Assembly (NCBI GenBank): GCA_964647695.1 | Contig: CAZYIS010000005.1 | Span: 1 to 47,490, forward strand | Direction of reading: 5' to 3' | DNA from: VGKP01 sp964647695 | GTDB lineage: Archaea > Nanobdellota > Nanobdellia > Pacearchaeales > GW2011-AR1 | DNA: 47,490 bases | In this document: one piece after another, positions 30,789-39,293 of the stretch | Position numbering within the stretch: the stretch's first letter is position 1 | Layout: every line of letters starts with the position of its first letter | Program-made: the position numbers and the translations under genes | Notes under the pieces: model-generated | The model's input: only the letters and a program-made list of their open reading frames with translations | What the model was told of the DNA's origin: nothing | The model's database searches: none

Positions 30789-31196
30789 ATGTCACAGCAA
30801 GATGATGAGATTGAAAGATTGAGGGAAACGGCTCAGACCATAGAGAAAAATAGAAAAGGAATCCATATGTATATTCCTGCAGAATTTAGATTTCCTTTTG
30901 CCTGGACCATATTTTTCGCCATATTTGGAATTTGTTTGCAATCGATAAAAACAAAGAGTTTTGCATTCATTGATTTTTTTGGTAATAATTATATGGTTTG
31001 GTTTAATAATTTTGGAAACTTCTCTTCAGCCTATGAGGTTTCTGGAATGAATGAAGTTCTGAGACTAATTGCCAATGATTGGTATTATTTCTTCTTTACA
31101 GGAGGCCTTATTGCGATTCTATGGGCGTTAATCTATTGGGCAATGCACATTGAACTAAGGTCTAGAAAAGATGATTTTTATGCTGGAAATATTTAA
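30789..31196 (+). CDS. two-helix membrane protein, 135 aa
   Basis: Not recognised. A charged N-terminus (DDEIERLRETAQTIEKNRKG) precedes a first hydrophobic helix (FPFAWTIFFAIFGICLQSI) and, after an aromatic loop rich in Phe, Asn and Tyr, a second one (DWYYFFFTGGLIAILWALIYWAM). The C-terminus is short and charged. Both ends probably lie in the cytoplasm (inference). Confidence 0.6.
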   Translation: MSQQDDEIERLRETAQTIEKNRKGIHMYIPAEFRFPFAWTIFFAIFGICLQSIKTKSFAFIDFFGNNYMVWFNNFGNFSSAYEVSGMNEVLRLIANDWYYFFFTGGLIAILWALIYWAMHIELRSRKDDFYAGNI

Positions 31197-31220
31197 GTAG
31201 TCTGCATTTATTCTAAATAT

Positions 31221-31593
31221 ATGAAATTAGAATCAAATTTTGAAGGACTTGCAAGTCGTCTAGAAAGACGCGATTGTTTTCCTTGTCGCCATTAAAGATA
31301 GATATAGGGTAGTAGGGGATAGATTTCTGGATGCTTTTTGTTCTGCTTGTTATTGTTATTATAGTGATCTGATGGATAGTAGTGGCTATTGTGAATTTAA
31401 TCAAAAATATGGTATAAAGAAATTGAATTTGGTAAAAAAGATGGGCGAAAAAAGATCCCCTGTGGAAGAAAAAGATAAGTTTGGGATATTGAAATTTATG
31501 CTAAAGGAGAAGGACATTGTTTATGACCTGCAAATGGAGATTAGAATAGCTTTAAGGGATAAAGACATTAAATTTAATAACCCTCGGAGGTAA
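31221..31593 (+). pseudogene. frameshifted gene, unknown Cys-rich product
   Basis: A TATA-like AATATTTAAG (31186-31195) lies 25-35 nt before an ATG at 31221 whose frame (MKLESNFEGLASRLER...) stops after 24 codons. In another frame an open stretch without an ATG runs from 31264 and joins the 73-codon frame that starts at 31372. Removing one A from GAAAG (31263-31267) fuses the two into about 123 residues: ...SRLEDAIVFLVAIKDRYRVVGDRFLDAFCSACYCYY... This is a broken gene, a sequencing error or a programmed frameshift. The product is Cys-rich in the middle; family not recognised. It ends 8 bp before proS. Confidence 0.5.
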
Positions 31594-31601
31594 ATATTTA
31601 C

Positions 31602-33068
31602 ATGAATAAGAAAGAGACTAAAGTTGAAAAAGACAATAAAGGTCTTACGGTTAAAAAAAGTGAGAATTTCTCTGAATGGTTTACGGAAATAGTTCAGAAA
31701 GCAGAGCTTGCAGACATGAGATATAATGTTAAAGGATTCTTAGTATTTCAACCTTGGAGCGTTCTTACTATGGAAAAAATGTATGGATTTATGGAAAGAG
31801 CTTTGCAAAGAAAAGGGCACAAACCATATTATTTTCCAACAGTTATCCCTGAAAAGAACTTTAAGATTGAAGGAGACCATGTCAAGGGTTTTACTCCAGA
31901 AGTATTTTGGATAACTCAAGGGGGAGATTCTAAATTTGAAGAAAAACTTGCTCTAAGACCTACTTCAGAAACTGCGTTCTATCAAATGTTTTCATTGTGG
32001 ATAAGAAGTTATAAAGAACTACCATTTAAAACTTATCAGAGAGCAAATGTATTTAGATATGAAACTAAAGCAACTAGACCTTTTCTTAGAAGCAGAGAAT
32101 TTCATTGGATAGAAGCTCATTGTGCCCATGCTACGAAAGAGGATGCAATGAAACAAGTTTATGAAGATATGGAAACAACACAAGAAGTTCTACATGATGT
32201 TTTTGGTTTACCATTTATTTTCTTTGAAAGACCAGCATGGGATAAATTTCCAGGAGCAGATAGAACATTTGCAGCAGATGTTTTAAATCCCGATGGAAAA
32301 GTTATACAACAACCATCAACACATTTGTTAAGTCAAGACTTTTCAAAAGGATTTAATGTTACCTATAAGGACAAAAATGGAAAGGACCAACTTTGTTGGA
32401 TAACTTGTTATGGTCCAGCAATATCTAGAATTTTTGCATCGGTAGCCATCGTTCATGGAGATGATAAGGGTCTTAGATTCCCTTGGGAAATAGCGCCCTT
32501 ACAGGTAGTTATAGTTCCTATTGCTGATGATGAAAAAATATTAAAAAAAGCCAATGAACTAAAGAAAGAAATTCAAAAAATAGCCAGCGTAGAAATAGAT
32601 ACTACTGATAAAAGCGCTGGAGAAAAATTCAATCTATGGGAAATGAAGGGAGTTCCTATAAGAATTGATCTTGGATTGAAAGATATTGCTTCTAAAAAGA
32701 TTACCGTATTCAGAAGAGATATTAATAAGAAAGAACAGGTAGATGAAAAAGATTTAACTGAATATGTTAACAAAGTAGCAATAGAATCTAGTAAGAATTT
32801 AATTAAACAGGCAGATAATTTATTCAATGATAAAATAAAAGATTCTAAAGATATTAAGAGCATTAAAAAGATTATTGAAGAAGGAGGAATTGCAAGATGC
32901 AATTTCTGTTCTGTCGATAAAGATGGCGAAGCCTGTGCCGAAGTTATTGAGAAAGAAACTGGAGCTGAAGTTAGAGGAACAAAATTAGAAAAGGAAACTG
33001 CAAAAGGAAATTGCGCAATTTGTGGTGAAAAGGCAAAGGAAGTAGTCTATATTGCTAGAGCCTATTAA
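31602..33068 (+). CDS. proS: prolyl-tRNA synthetase, archaeal/eukaryotic type
   Basis: A 488-residue class II synthetase. Class II motif 1 region YGFMERALQRKGHKPYYFPTVIPE, TSETAFYQMFSLWIRSYKELPFKTYQ, motif 2 RTRxxxFR-like FRYETKATRPFLRSREFHWIEAHCAHAT, and motif 3 GDDKGLRFPWEIAPLQV are all visible. The anticodon-binding domain follows. The C-terminal zinc-like part, CNFC...CAEV...CAIC, ends in AY, as in archaeal and eukaryotic enzymes. GGAGG lies 11 nt before the ATG. It charges the tRNA-Pro found at 1111-1184. GatD follows 5 bp later, so the two are co-transcribed. Confidence 0.95.
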   Translation: MNKKETKVEKDNKGLTVKKSENFSEWFTEIVQKAELADMRYNVKGFLVFQPWSVLTMEKMYGFMERALQRKGHKPYYFPTVIPEKNFKIEGDHVKGFTPEVFWITQGGDSKFEEKLALRPTSETAFYQMFSLWIRSYKELPFKTYQRANVFRYETKATRPFLRSREFHWIEAHCAHATKEDAMKQVYEDMETTQEVLHDVFGLPFIFFERPAWDKFPGADRTFAADVLNPDGKVIQQPSTHLLSQDFSKGFNVTYKDKNGKDQLCWITCYGPAISRIFASVAIVHGDDKGLRFPWEIAPLQVVIVPIADDEKILKKANELKKEIQKIASVEIDTTDKSAGEKFNLWEMKGVPIRIDLGLKDIASKKITVFRRDINKKEQVDEKDLTEYVNKVAIESSKNLIKQADNLFNDKIKDSKDIKSIKKIIEEGGIARCNFCSVDKDGEACAEVIEKETGAEVRGTKLEKETAKGNCAICGEKAKEVVYIARAY

Positions 33069-33073
33069 TTACT

Positions 33074-34333
33074 ATGGAATTTAATTTTAATCCCGGAGAT
33101 GAAGTAAGACTTAGACTTGCTCAGGAAGAAATTGATGGAACAATACTAGAAAGTGCTGATGGGGAAATAATTCTCTTAAAACTCAAATCAGGATATAACA
33201 TTGGAATTCCAAAGGAAAATATTCTTGGAGGAAGAGCATTGAAGAAATATGTGAATGAAAATAAAAAGTATGAAGTTAAACAGAATAAGGAATTACCGAG
33301 TATTGGACTAATAATTACTGGAGGAACCATTGCTAGTAAGGCATCGCAGGCAACGGGAGGAGTTAAACCTATATCCGATGTTAACGAATTTCTTTCTTTC
33401 TATCCTGAGCTGTTGAAAATTGTAAATGTTAAAAAACTTGAAGTGCCATTTAAAATGTGGTCAGAAGATATGTCTACCGAACACTGGATTAAAATGGCTG
33501 AAGCAATTGAACCTATGCTAAAGGATGATTCGATAAAAGGAATTATTGTTTCCCATGGAACAGATACATTACATTATACGGCTGCGGCTCTTTCATTTTT
33601 TATTAAGAATTTAAATAAACCGGTTGTTTTAACCTACAGCCAGAGAAGTATTGATAGAGCATCTAGCGATGCAAATTTGAATTTGCAATGTGCGGCAAGA
33701 TTTGCCATTTCGGATTGTGCTGAAGTAGTTCTAGTAGGACATGGAACAACCAATGATGATTATTGCTATGCCCTTAGAGGAACTAAGGTAAAGAAAATGC
33801 ATTCTTCAAAGAGAGATGCGTTCAAACCAATTAACTGTGAGGCTATTGCAAAAGTATTTACTGATAAAGTGGAATTTCTTTCCAAATTTAAGGCAAAGAG
33901 CGATGTTAAACCTGAAGTAGATACTAGTTTTAGTGATAAGATTGCATTGATCAAATATTACCCTGGACAGGATCCATCCATTCTAGACTTTTATGCTCTA
34001 AAATATAAGGGGATAGTTATTGAAGGAACTGGATTGGGTCATGTGGCTAGCAATAATGCGCTAAAACCTTGGATAACTAGTCTAAAGAAACATATTAAGA
34101 ACGGATTAGTTGTTTGCATGACTAGTCAAACCATAAATGGGAGAGTAGATCCTTATGTTTATTCTACCGGAAGAGAATTGATGGATGCAGGAGTTATATT
34201 CCTAGAAGATATGTTGGCCGAGACTGCATTCGTCAAACTAGGCTATGTGCTAGGTCATTACGGATGGAAGACTAATGTTAAGGATAAAATGTTGGAAAAT
34301 ATGGCTAATGAACTGAATGATAGAATTAGCTAA
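33074..34333 (+). CDS. gatD: Glu-tRNA(Gln) amidotransferase subunit D
   Basis: A 419-residue GatD. An N-terminal SH3-like domain (GDEVRLRLAQEEIDGTILES) precedes an asparaginase-like domain with IITGGTIAS, a first catalytic Thr in that motif, and HGTDTLHYTAAALSFF. The C-terminal LEDMLAETAFVKLGYVLG is typical. It frees ammonia from glutamine for GatE, which converts Glu-tRNA(Gln) to Gln-tRNA(Gln). GatE lies 3 kb downstream, separated by the NTase/Fic operon. GatD is co-transcribed with proS. Confidence 0.93.
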   Translation: MEFNFNPGDEVRLRLAQEEIDGTILESADGEIILLKLKSGYNIGIPKENILGGRALKKYVNENKKYEVKQNKELPSIGLIITGGTIASKASQATGGVKPISDVNEFLSFYPELLKIVNVKKLEVPFKMWSEDMSTEHWIKMAEAIEPMLKDDSIKGIIVSHGTDTLHYTAAALSFFIKNLNKPVVLTYSQRSIDRASSDANLNLQCAARFAISDCAEVVLVGHGTTNDDYCYALRGTKVKKMHSSKRDAFKPINCEAIAKVFTDKVEFLSKFKAKSDVKPEVDTSFSDKIALIKYYPGQDPSILDFYALKYKGIVIEGTGLGHVASNNALKPWITSLKKHIKNGLVVCMTSQTINGRVDPYVYSTGRELMDAGVIFLEDMLAETAFVKLGYVLGHYGWKTNVKDKMLENMANELNDRIS

Positions 34334-34521
34334 TAATGTCTTCTTAGAGCAGCAGTTAATTTAGATAGATTTGCGGAACCTATAGATGCTTGAGGGAGGT
34401 ACTTTCTCATTTCAATAACATCAGATTTATTCAATAGCTGGGGTGCAGAGGTATAACATTCCAATAGCCTTAGGGCTCTTTCAGTGCCTTCAAATTCAGC
34501 CATAGTTATTGATCTGACCAT
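34330..34521 (-). CDS. small hypothetical protein, 63 aa
   Basis: Not recognised. It is helical and polar: MAEFEGTERALRLLECYTSAPQLLNKSDVIEMRKYLPQASIGSANLSKLTAALRR. A minus-strand TATA-like TTTATATA near 34545 lies at the usual spacing, supporting the gene. The start could also be Met7. Its end overlaps the gatD stop codon by 4 bp. Confidence 0.5.
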   Translation of the reverse strand: MVRSITMAEFEGTERALRLLECYTSAPQLLNKSDVIEMRKYLPQASIGSANLSKLTAALRRHY

Positions 34522-34561
34522 GATTATTAGGGTGCTTAGAAGTATATAAACATTATGAATG

Positions 34562-34584
34562 TTGTAACTGTTAAGAGGTTACAA
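34562..34584. promoter_or_regulatory. inverted repeat upstream of the NTase-Fic-Fic operon
   Basis: TTGTAAC (34562-34568) and GTTACAA (34578-34584) flank a 9-nt spacer, just upstream of the TATA-like TTTAAAAAGG at 34593-34602. It is a likely binding site for a dimeric regulator of the operon. Confidence 0.5.
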
Positions 34585-34622
34585 AACGTAAGGTTTAAAA
34601 AGGATTTGGCCTAGTATAATAT

Positions 34623-35636
34623 ATGGATAATTCAGACGTAAAAGGAGATAGAGTACCCGCAGGGAATACCAAAGAAATCATTTATGTAGATCCCACTACC
34701 CAAGGATATATTGAATATTTTGATCATTTGAGAGCATTTAACGCAAAGGTACATAGAGAACTAGGGGAAGATATGGGTAAAAAATTCTCAGAATACGGTC
34801 AAGGAATTGCATTTGCTACAACTGGAAGCGACTCAAGATTAGAAAAAGGACCTGTATCCCCAGTCGAAATAGTACTTTATACCCAAGATAAAAGAGATTA
34901 TGAAACTATGTTGGCCCAACCTTTAGATCAATATCTAAAGAATAATAGAAATTATTTTCACTTAGATGGATTAGATTTGAAATTTATTGGCGCAGAAATG
35001 ATGAGTTACTTTGTAACTAATAGAGGTAAAGAAAATGAAGGTAAATTATTATCTCCTAACAGAGTATTAGATTCTACCATGTTATTTGGAGATCAGAATA
35101 TGCATAATTTGGCTAAAAGATATTTGTATCAGGAGATTAAATCATCTGATGGAAAAGCTATGGCTGATAAAATAAAAGATAAATTAAGAGGACATAAAAA
35201 GATAACATTAGAAGGAACTCAAAACTACCGAGGATTTCCACTAGAACATTTTAATTTTGAAAGTGGAATTGCCAATTATGATCCTGAGAAAAATCTGCAA
35301 TCATTTAAACAGGGACCTTTGAGAACAACACAATATGCATTGGTTAATGGTGTCTGTACAATGATTAGAAGAGGAGATGATGAGTCATTAATTTCTAGTT
35401 TGCCATCTAATACCATAGACAAAATACATGCATTGGAAGTTGAAGGCAAGACTGGATTGTCTCAACAGAATATACGTGAATTATCGGATAACTATAAATT
35501 CTTTTTATGGCTATATCATAAATCTCAACATGCCTATAGAACTAGTGGAATAACCCAAACTGGATTTGATAGTGGAGAAGCTAAAGAAAGAGCAAAGAGT
35601 TTAACCAGCATCTGTTCTGAACAGATTGTAAAATAA
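34623..35636 (+). CDS. nucleotidyltransferase-like protein, operon gene 1
   Basis: A 337-residue protein. FATTGSDSRLEKGPVSPVEIVLYT (residues 64-86) resembles the GSxxR...(D/E)xV start of DUF294/GlnD/GlnE-type nucleotidyltransferases, with Glu82 in place of the first metal-binding Asp. SFKQGPLRTTQYALVNG later in the chain resembles the KxGxGGLRDIQ segment of the same families. The middle includes YRGFPLEHFNFESGIANYDPEK. The match is partial and the metal ligands are degenerate, so activity is uncertain. The gene begins 1 nt before the first Fic gene, so all three proteins probably act together. Confidence 0.55.
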   Translation: MDNSDVKGDRVPAGNTKEIIYVDPTTQGYIEYFDHLRAFNAKVHRELGEDMGKKFSEYGQGIAFATTGSDSRLEKGPVSPVEIVLYTQDKRDYETMLAQPLDQYLKNNRNYFHLDGLDLKFIGAEMMSYFVTNRGKENEGKLLSPNRVLDSTMLFGDQNMHNLAKRYLYQEIKSSDGKAMADKIKDKLRGHKKITLEGTQNYRGFPLEHFNFESGIANYDPEKNLQSFKQGPLRTTQYALVNGVCTMIRRGDDESLISSLPSNTIDKIHALEVEGKTGLSQQNIRELSDNYKFFLWLYHKSQHAYRTSGITQTGFDSGEAKERAKSLTSICSEQIVK

Positions 35637-35637
35637 A

Positions 35638-36438
35638 ATGGTCAATCAAATACTTGTGGATAGAATAATTGTAAATGAAATAGGAAATAAACTAATAGCA
35701 TTAAGAGAAAGAAAAGGCAGTATATTCTATTCTCTTTTAAGATCAAATAGTAGAGATGCATTAGAAAGAGAAGCCATACTTCATTCTTATAAAATAGAAA
35801 ATCCGGGTGAGCCCATCGATGAAGCTACAAAGTTTAAATGCCATCCATCTAGACGAGCCATAAAAAAAGGAGTAAAAAGTTTGAGTGATGCATTTAATTG
35901 GGGAGTAAAAAATTTTGATCCTAAAAAATTTAATAAAACTTATGTTGAAGAAATAGCTAAAAGAATAAATCCTAAGGGATATCCTGACGGTGGAAGAGGA
36001 TACAGAACTGAAAGAGCGATGGTTAAAGGAGTTAATGAAGAGAGAGTTATGCCTAGTGATATATCTTGGGAAATGGATTTATATTGTGAAAATATAAGTG
36101 AAATGCTAGAAAAAGGAACATTGATCATGGCTCTTGAAGCAGCAGCCTATGCTCACCTGCATCTTGCAAGAATACACCCATTTGAAGATGGAAATGGTAG
36201 AACAACGAGAGCATTACAGAATATAATTCTGGATAGAAACAATTTGCCGCCGGTAATAATTTTTGGTGGAGAAAGATATGAATATTATGCTCACCTGCAG
36301 GGAGCTATTGATGACTGGAATGCTTATGGAAAGCATGATAAATCTCAAAGACCCAATACGCCTACTAGAGAAAATGATTTTTATAATTTTATGGCTGGAA
36401 GGGTCTCTTCCTCATTAGATAGGATTATAGGTAAATAA
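35638..36438 (+). CDS. Fic-domain protein 1, N-terminally inhibited type
   Basis: A 266-residue Fic protein. The catalytic loop is HPFEDGNGRTTR (His180 onward), matching HPFxDGNGRxxR, so it should be an active AMP- or nucleotide-transferase. A class II inhibitory helix motif (S/T)xxxE(G/N) is present as S50-x3-E54-N55. The flap NLPPVIIFGGERYEYYAHLQGAI follows. ALEAAAYAHLHLARI precedes the catalytic loop. The ATG is one base after the stop of the NTase-like gene. The product is a close paralogue of the next gene. Confidence 0.9.
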   Translation: MVNQILVDRIIVNEIGNKLIALRERKGSIFYSLLRSNSRDALEREAILHSYKIENPGEPIDEATKFKCHPSRRAIKKGVKSLSDAFNWGVKNFDPKKFNKTYVEEIAKRINPKGYPDGGRGYRTERAMVKGVNEERVMPSDISWEMDLYCENISEMLEKGTLIMALEAAAYAHLHLARIHPFEDGNGRTTRALQNIILDRNNLPPVIIFGGERYEYYAHLQGAIDDWNAYGKHDKSQRPNTPTRENDFYNFMAGRVSSSLDRIIGK

Positions 36439-36439
36439 A

Positions 36440-37231
36440 ATGGTTAGCAGAAACTTTATCGATGGCAGAATATTAAATGAAATAAAAAGTAAAAAAGAAC
36501 AATTGGATTCATGTAACCACTGTGTTATAAAGAATGCTATTAAAAGATATAAAGAAAATTGTATCGAAAATGAAGCAACATTACATTCATTTAGAATAGA
36601 GCATGATTCTCAGTTTTTTAGAACTGATTATAATACTCATGCAAGTAAAAGAACCATAAGAAAAGGAGCAAGTAATATAAAACATGCAATGATTTGGGGA
36701 TTGAGAAATATAAATTTGCATAAATTTGATGAAGCGTTTGTTAAAGAAATAGCAGTAAAATCAGCACCAGAAGTATTTATGAGTGATTTAGGATATTATA
36801 GGACTGATAAAGCCAAAGTAATAGGTTCTGATTGGACTCCTCCAGAAGCAATAAAAGTACCCAGAGATATGAAAAGATTTACTCAATTTATAACTTGGAA
36901 TACTGATAAGGAGGATATTTCTACAGTTATAGAATCAGCAATATATGCTCATCTACATCTAGTAAGAATACATCCATTTGAAGATGGGAATGGAAGAACT
37001 GCAAGAACATTGCAAAATGTTATATTAGAATCTGTAGGATTGCCTCCTCCAATTATTTATGCTGGAGAAAGGCATGATTATTATGGACATTTACAAAATG
37101 CAATAAATGGATGGAGAGACAGAACTGGATCGGATAGCGATCAAATTGGAGATTCGCCTGCTGAAAATTCATTCTATGATTATATGGCTGGAAAAATATC
37201 TGCTTCATTGGATCGAGTTTTGAATAGATAA
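36440..37231 (+). CDS. Fic-domain protein 2, paralogue of the first
   Basis: A 263-residue Fic protein aligned with its neighbour along its full length. The catalytic loop HPFEDGNGRTAR starts at His178 and is intact. The inhibitory helix is S50-x3-E54 followed by His55, where the consensus has Gly or Asn, so inhibition may differ from paralogue 1. The two N-termini differ in the first 40 residues, and this one has CNHC at 25-28. GLPPPIIYAGERHDYYGHLQNAI is the flap. Its ATG is one base after the stop of Fic 1, so the three genes form a unit. Confidence 0.9.
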   Translation: MVSRNFIDGRILNEIKSKKEQLDSCNHCVIKNAIKRYKENCIENEATLHSFRIEHDSQFFRTDYNTHASKRTIRKGASNIKHAMIWGLRNINLHKFDEAFVKEIAVKSAPEVFMSDLGYYRTDKAKVIGSDWTPPEAIKVPRDMKRFTQFITWNTDKEDISTVIESAIYAHLHLVRIHPFEDGNGRTARTLQNVILESVGLPPPIIYAGERHDYYGHLQNAINGWRDRTGSDSDQIGDSPAENSFYDYMAGKISASLDRVLNR

Positions 37232-37265
37232 TAACTTTTAATAACCTGTATTCTTAATTAAAAGA

Positions 37266-38717
37266 ATGGTATCGAACATAGATTATGGAAAAATAGGATT
37301 TAAGTCAGGTCTAGAGATACATCAGCAGTTGGACACTGGAAAGTTATTCTGTAAATGCCCTGGTTACTTGCGTAGCGATGAACCTCATTTTTCCATTAGA
37401 AGGAAACTTCATAAAATAGCTGGAGAAAGTGGAAAAGTAGATATTGCAGTTGAACACGAAGCAGCACTGGATAAGGAATTTATCTATCAAGGATATAATG
37501 ATTCTACTTGTTTAGTGGAAATAGATGAAGAACCTCCTAAAGAAATTAATGAAGAAGCGATTGATGAAGTTCTTAAGATGGCCATTCTTATGAATTGTGA
37601 AATTTATCCCTGCGCTCAGATAATGAGAAAAACAGTTATTGATGGTAGTAATACTTCAGGATTCCAAAGAACTGTGCTAATTGCCCATGATGGATATATT
37701 GAAACAAGTTTTGGAAAAGTTCCAATCGAATCCATTGCACTTGAAGAAGATGCAGCAAGAACAATTTCTAGAAATGAGAAAAGCGCAACCTATAGATTGG
37801 ATAGATTAGGAATTCCTCTAGTTGAAATTGGAACAAAACCAGTAATGCAAAATCCAGAACAGATAAAAGAAGCCGCACTTAAAATTGGAGAAATTGTTAG
37901 AGCCTGCAAAGTTAAAAGAGGAATAGGAACCATAAGACAGGACGTTAATGTAAGCATTAAGGGACATGATAGAGTTGAAATTAAAGGTTTCCAGGATCCT
38001 AGTATGATGGTTATGACTGCTAATATGGAAATAGAAAGACAGCAGGAAGACATTAAAAATGATAAGACGGAAAGCAGTGTTAGAAACGCATTGCCCAATG
38101 GAACTACTGAATTCTTGAGACCACTTCCAGGAGGAGCAAGAATGTATCCGGAGACGGATCTGCCTTTGTTATATATTGGTAGAGATAGAATAAATAAAAT
38201 AAAGAAAAATCTTCCAAAATTAAAAGAAGAAATAATGGCTGAACTTAAGAAGAAAGGATTGAATGGGGAATCTATATCATTAATATTAGATAATAATAAG
38301 GTGGATGAATTTGACGCTCTTGTTAAGATAAATAGAAAAGACGCTAATCTTATTGCAAAGATGATTGTTCTATGGCCCAATGAATTTGCTTCTAAGAATA
38401 AGAAAAGCTATGATGAAATAAGAGAAATTCTAACCGAAGCAGTGTTGGAAAAAGTTTTAATCGCTTACACGGAAAATAAAATTGGCGATGGAGATATTAA
38501 ACCAGTAATGAATAAAATTGTCTCTGGAACAGCTGTTGAATCTGCTTTGATAATTGAAAAGACCGACGATAATGCTCTGGAGCAGGAAATTGTCAAAATA
38601 GTAAATGAGAAACCAGGACTACGATCTGGAGCCTATATGGGTCTGATTATAGGAAAACTTGGAGCCAATGTGGATAAGAGAAAGGCCATGGAAATTCTTA
38701 ATAAACTGGTAAAATAG
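37266..38717 (+). CDS. gatE: Glu-tRNA(Gln) amidotransferase subunit E, without GAD insertion
   Basis: A 483-residue GatE. It opens with GFKSGLEIHQQLDTGKLFCKCPGYL, contains EIDEEPPKEINEEAIDE, RLGIPLVEIGTKP, IRQDVNVSIKG and LPNGTTEFLRPLPGGARMYPETDLPLLYI. Usual GatE is ~620 residues, with an AspRS-like GAD domain inserted just before the LPDGTTEF motif. Here VEIKGFQDPSMMV runs into NALPNGTTEF with only ~35 residues, so the GAD domain is missing. The C-terminal helical domain and tail are present. GLEIHQQLDT and the match to GatE make GatB less likely. Confidence 0.9.
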   Translation: MVSNIDYGKIGFKSGLEIHQQLDTGKLFCKCPGYLRSDEPHFSIRRKLHKIAGESGKVDIAVEHEAALDKEFIYQGYNDSTCLVEIDEEPPKEINEEAIDEVLKMAILMNCEIYPCAQIMRKTVIDGSNTSGFQRTVLIAHDGYIETSFGKVPIESIALEEDAARTISRNEKSATYRLDRLGIPLVEIGTKPVMQNPEQIKEAALKIGEIVRACKVKRGIGTIRQDVNVSIKGHDRVEIKGFQDPSMMVMTANMEIERQQEDIKNDKTESSVRNALPNGTTEFLRPLPGGARMYPETDLPLLYIGRDRINKIKKNLPKLKEEIMAELKKKGLNGESISLILDNNKVDEFDALVKINRKDANLIAKMIVLWPNEFASKNKKSYDEIREILTEAVLEKVLIAYTENKIGDGDIKPVMNKIVSGTAVESALIIEKTDDNALEQEIVKIVNEKPGLRSGAYMGLIIGKLGANVDKRKAMEILNKLVK

Positions 38718-38751
38718 AAAGATTGAAATAATAGTAGAGATATAATTTTTT

Positions 38752-39252
38752 ATGGTAGCATATGATTCAAAGACTAAGCAAGGTAAATGTATATTCTGTG
38801 AAATTGCTAGTGGAAGAATGCAACCTATGGGTAATGGAAAGTTCTGGGAAAATGATAAATATATGGCATTTTTATCTCCATTCCCTAATACTCCTGGATT
38901 TACCGTATTAATAACTAAAGAACATTATCAAAGTGATGTTTTACAAATGCCGGACAAGGAATTAAGTGGTTTTGTTCTGGAAGCTAAAAAAATAGCTAAG
39001 CATCTAGTAGAAAAATTAGATGATGTGGGAAGAGTTGGACTAATTATGGAAGGAACGGGAATAAATCATGCACATATAAAATTAGTTCCTATGACTGGAA
39101 CGGGATATATGAAAACTGGAGAATGGAAACAGGTTCATAGTTCAGTAAATACCTATTTTGCTAAATATGATGGATGGATTGCTTCTAACGACGGCCCTAG
39201 GGCTGATGATTCAAAATTGGCTGAATTGGCTAAGAAATTAAGTATAAAATAA
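38752..39252 (+). CDS. HIT-family protein (diadenosine tetraphosphate hydrolase-like)
   Basis: A 166-residue HIT protein. It starts with CIFCEIASGR (zinc-like CxxC), then a HIT core with FPNTPGFTVLITKEHYQSD and the signature NHAHIKLVPM. The signature is normally HxHxHxx; the third His is Lys here, while the catalytic middle His is kept. It may cleave nucleotide-phosphate bonds, with altered leaving-group help. It sits between gatE and aspS, with a 34-bp gap to gatE and 41 bp to aspS. Confidence 0.85.
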   Translation: MVAYDSKTKQGKCIFCEIASGRMQPMGNGKFWENDKYMAFLSPFPNTPGFTVLITKEHYQSDVLQMPDKELSGFVLEAKKIAKHLVEKLDDVGRVGLIMEGTGINHAHIKLVPMTGTGYMKTGEWKQVHSSVNTYFAKYDGWIASNDGPRADDSKLAELAKKLSIK

Positions 39253-39293
39253 AGAACAATAACAATTAAAAACGCCATTTTTCTAGGATTAAT

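Noticed and set aside
37266..38717. Assignment of this gene as bacterial-type GatB
   Set aside because: The GLEIHQQLDT opening and the EEPPKEINEEAIDE segment are GatE-like, and gatD is nearby; only the missing GAD domain is GatB-like.
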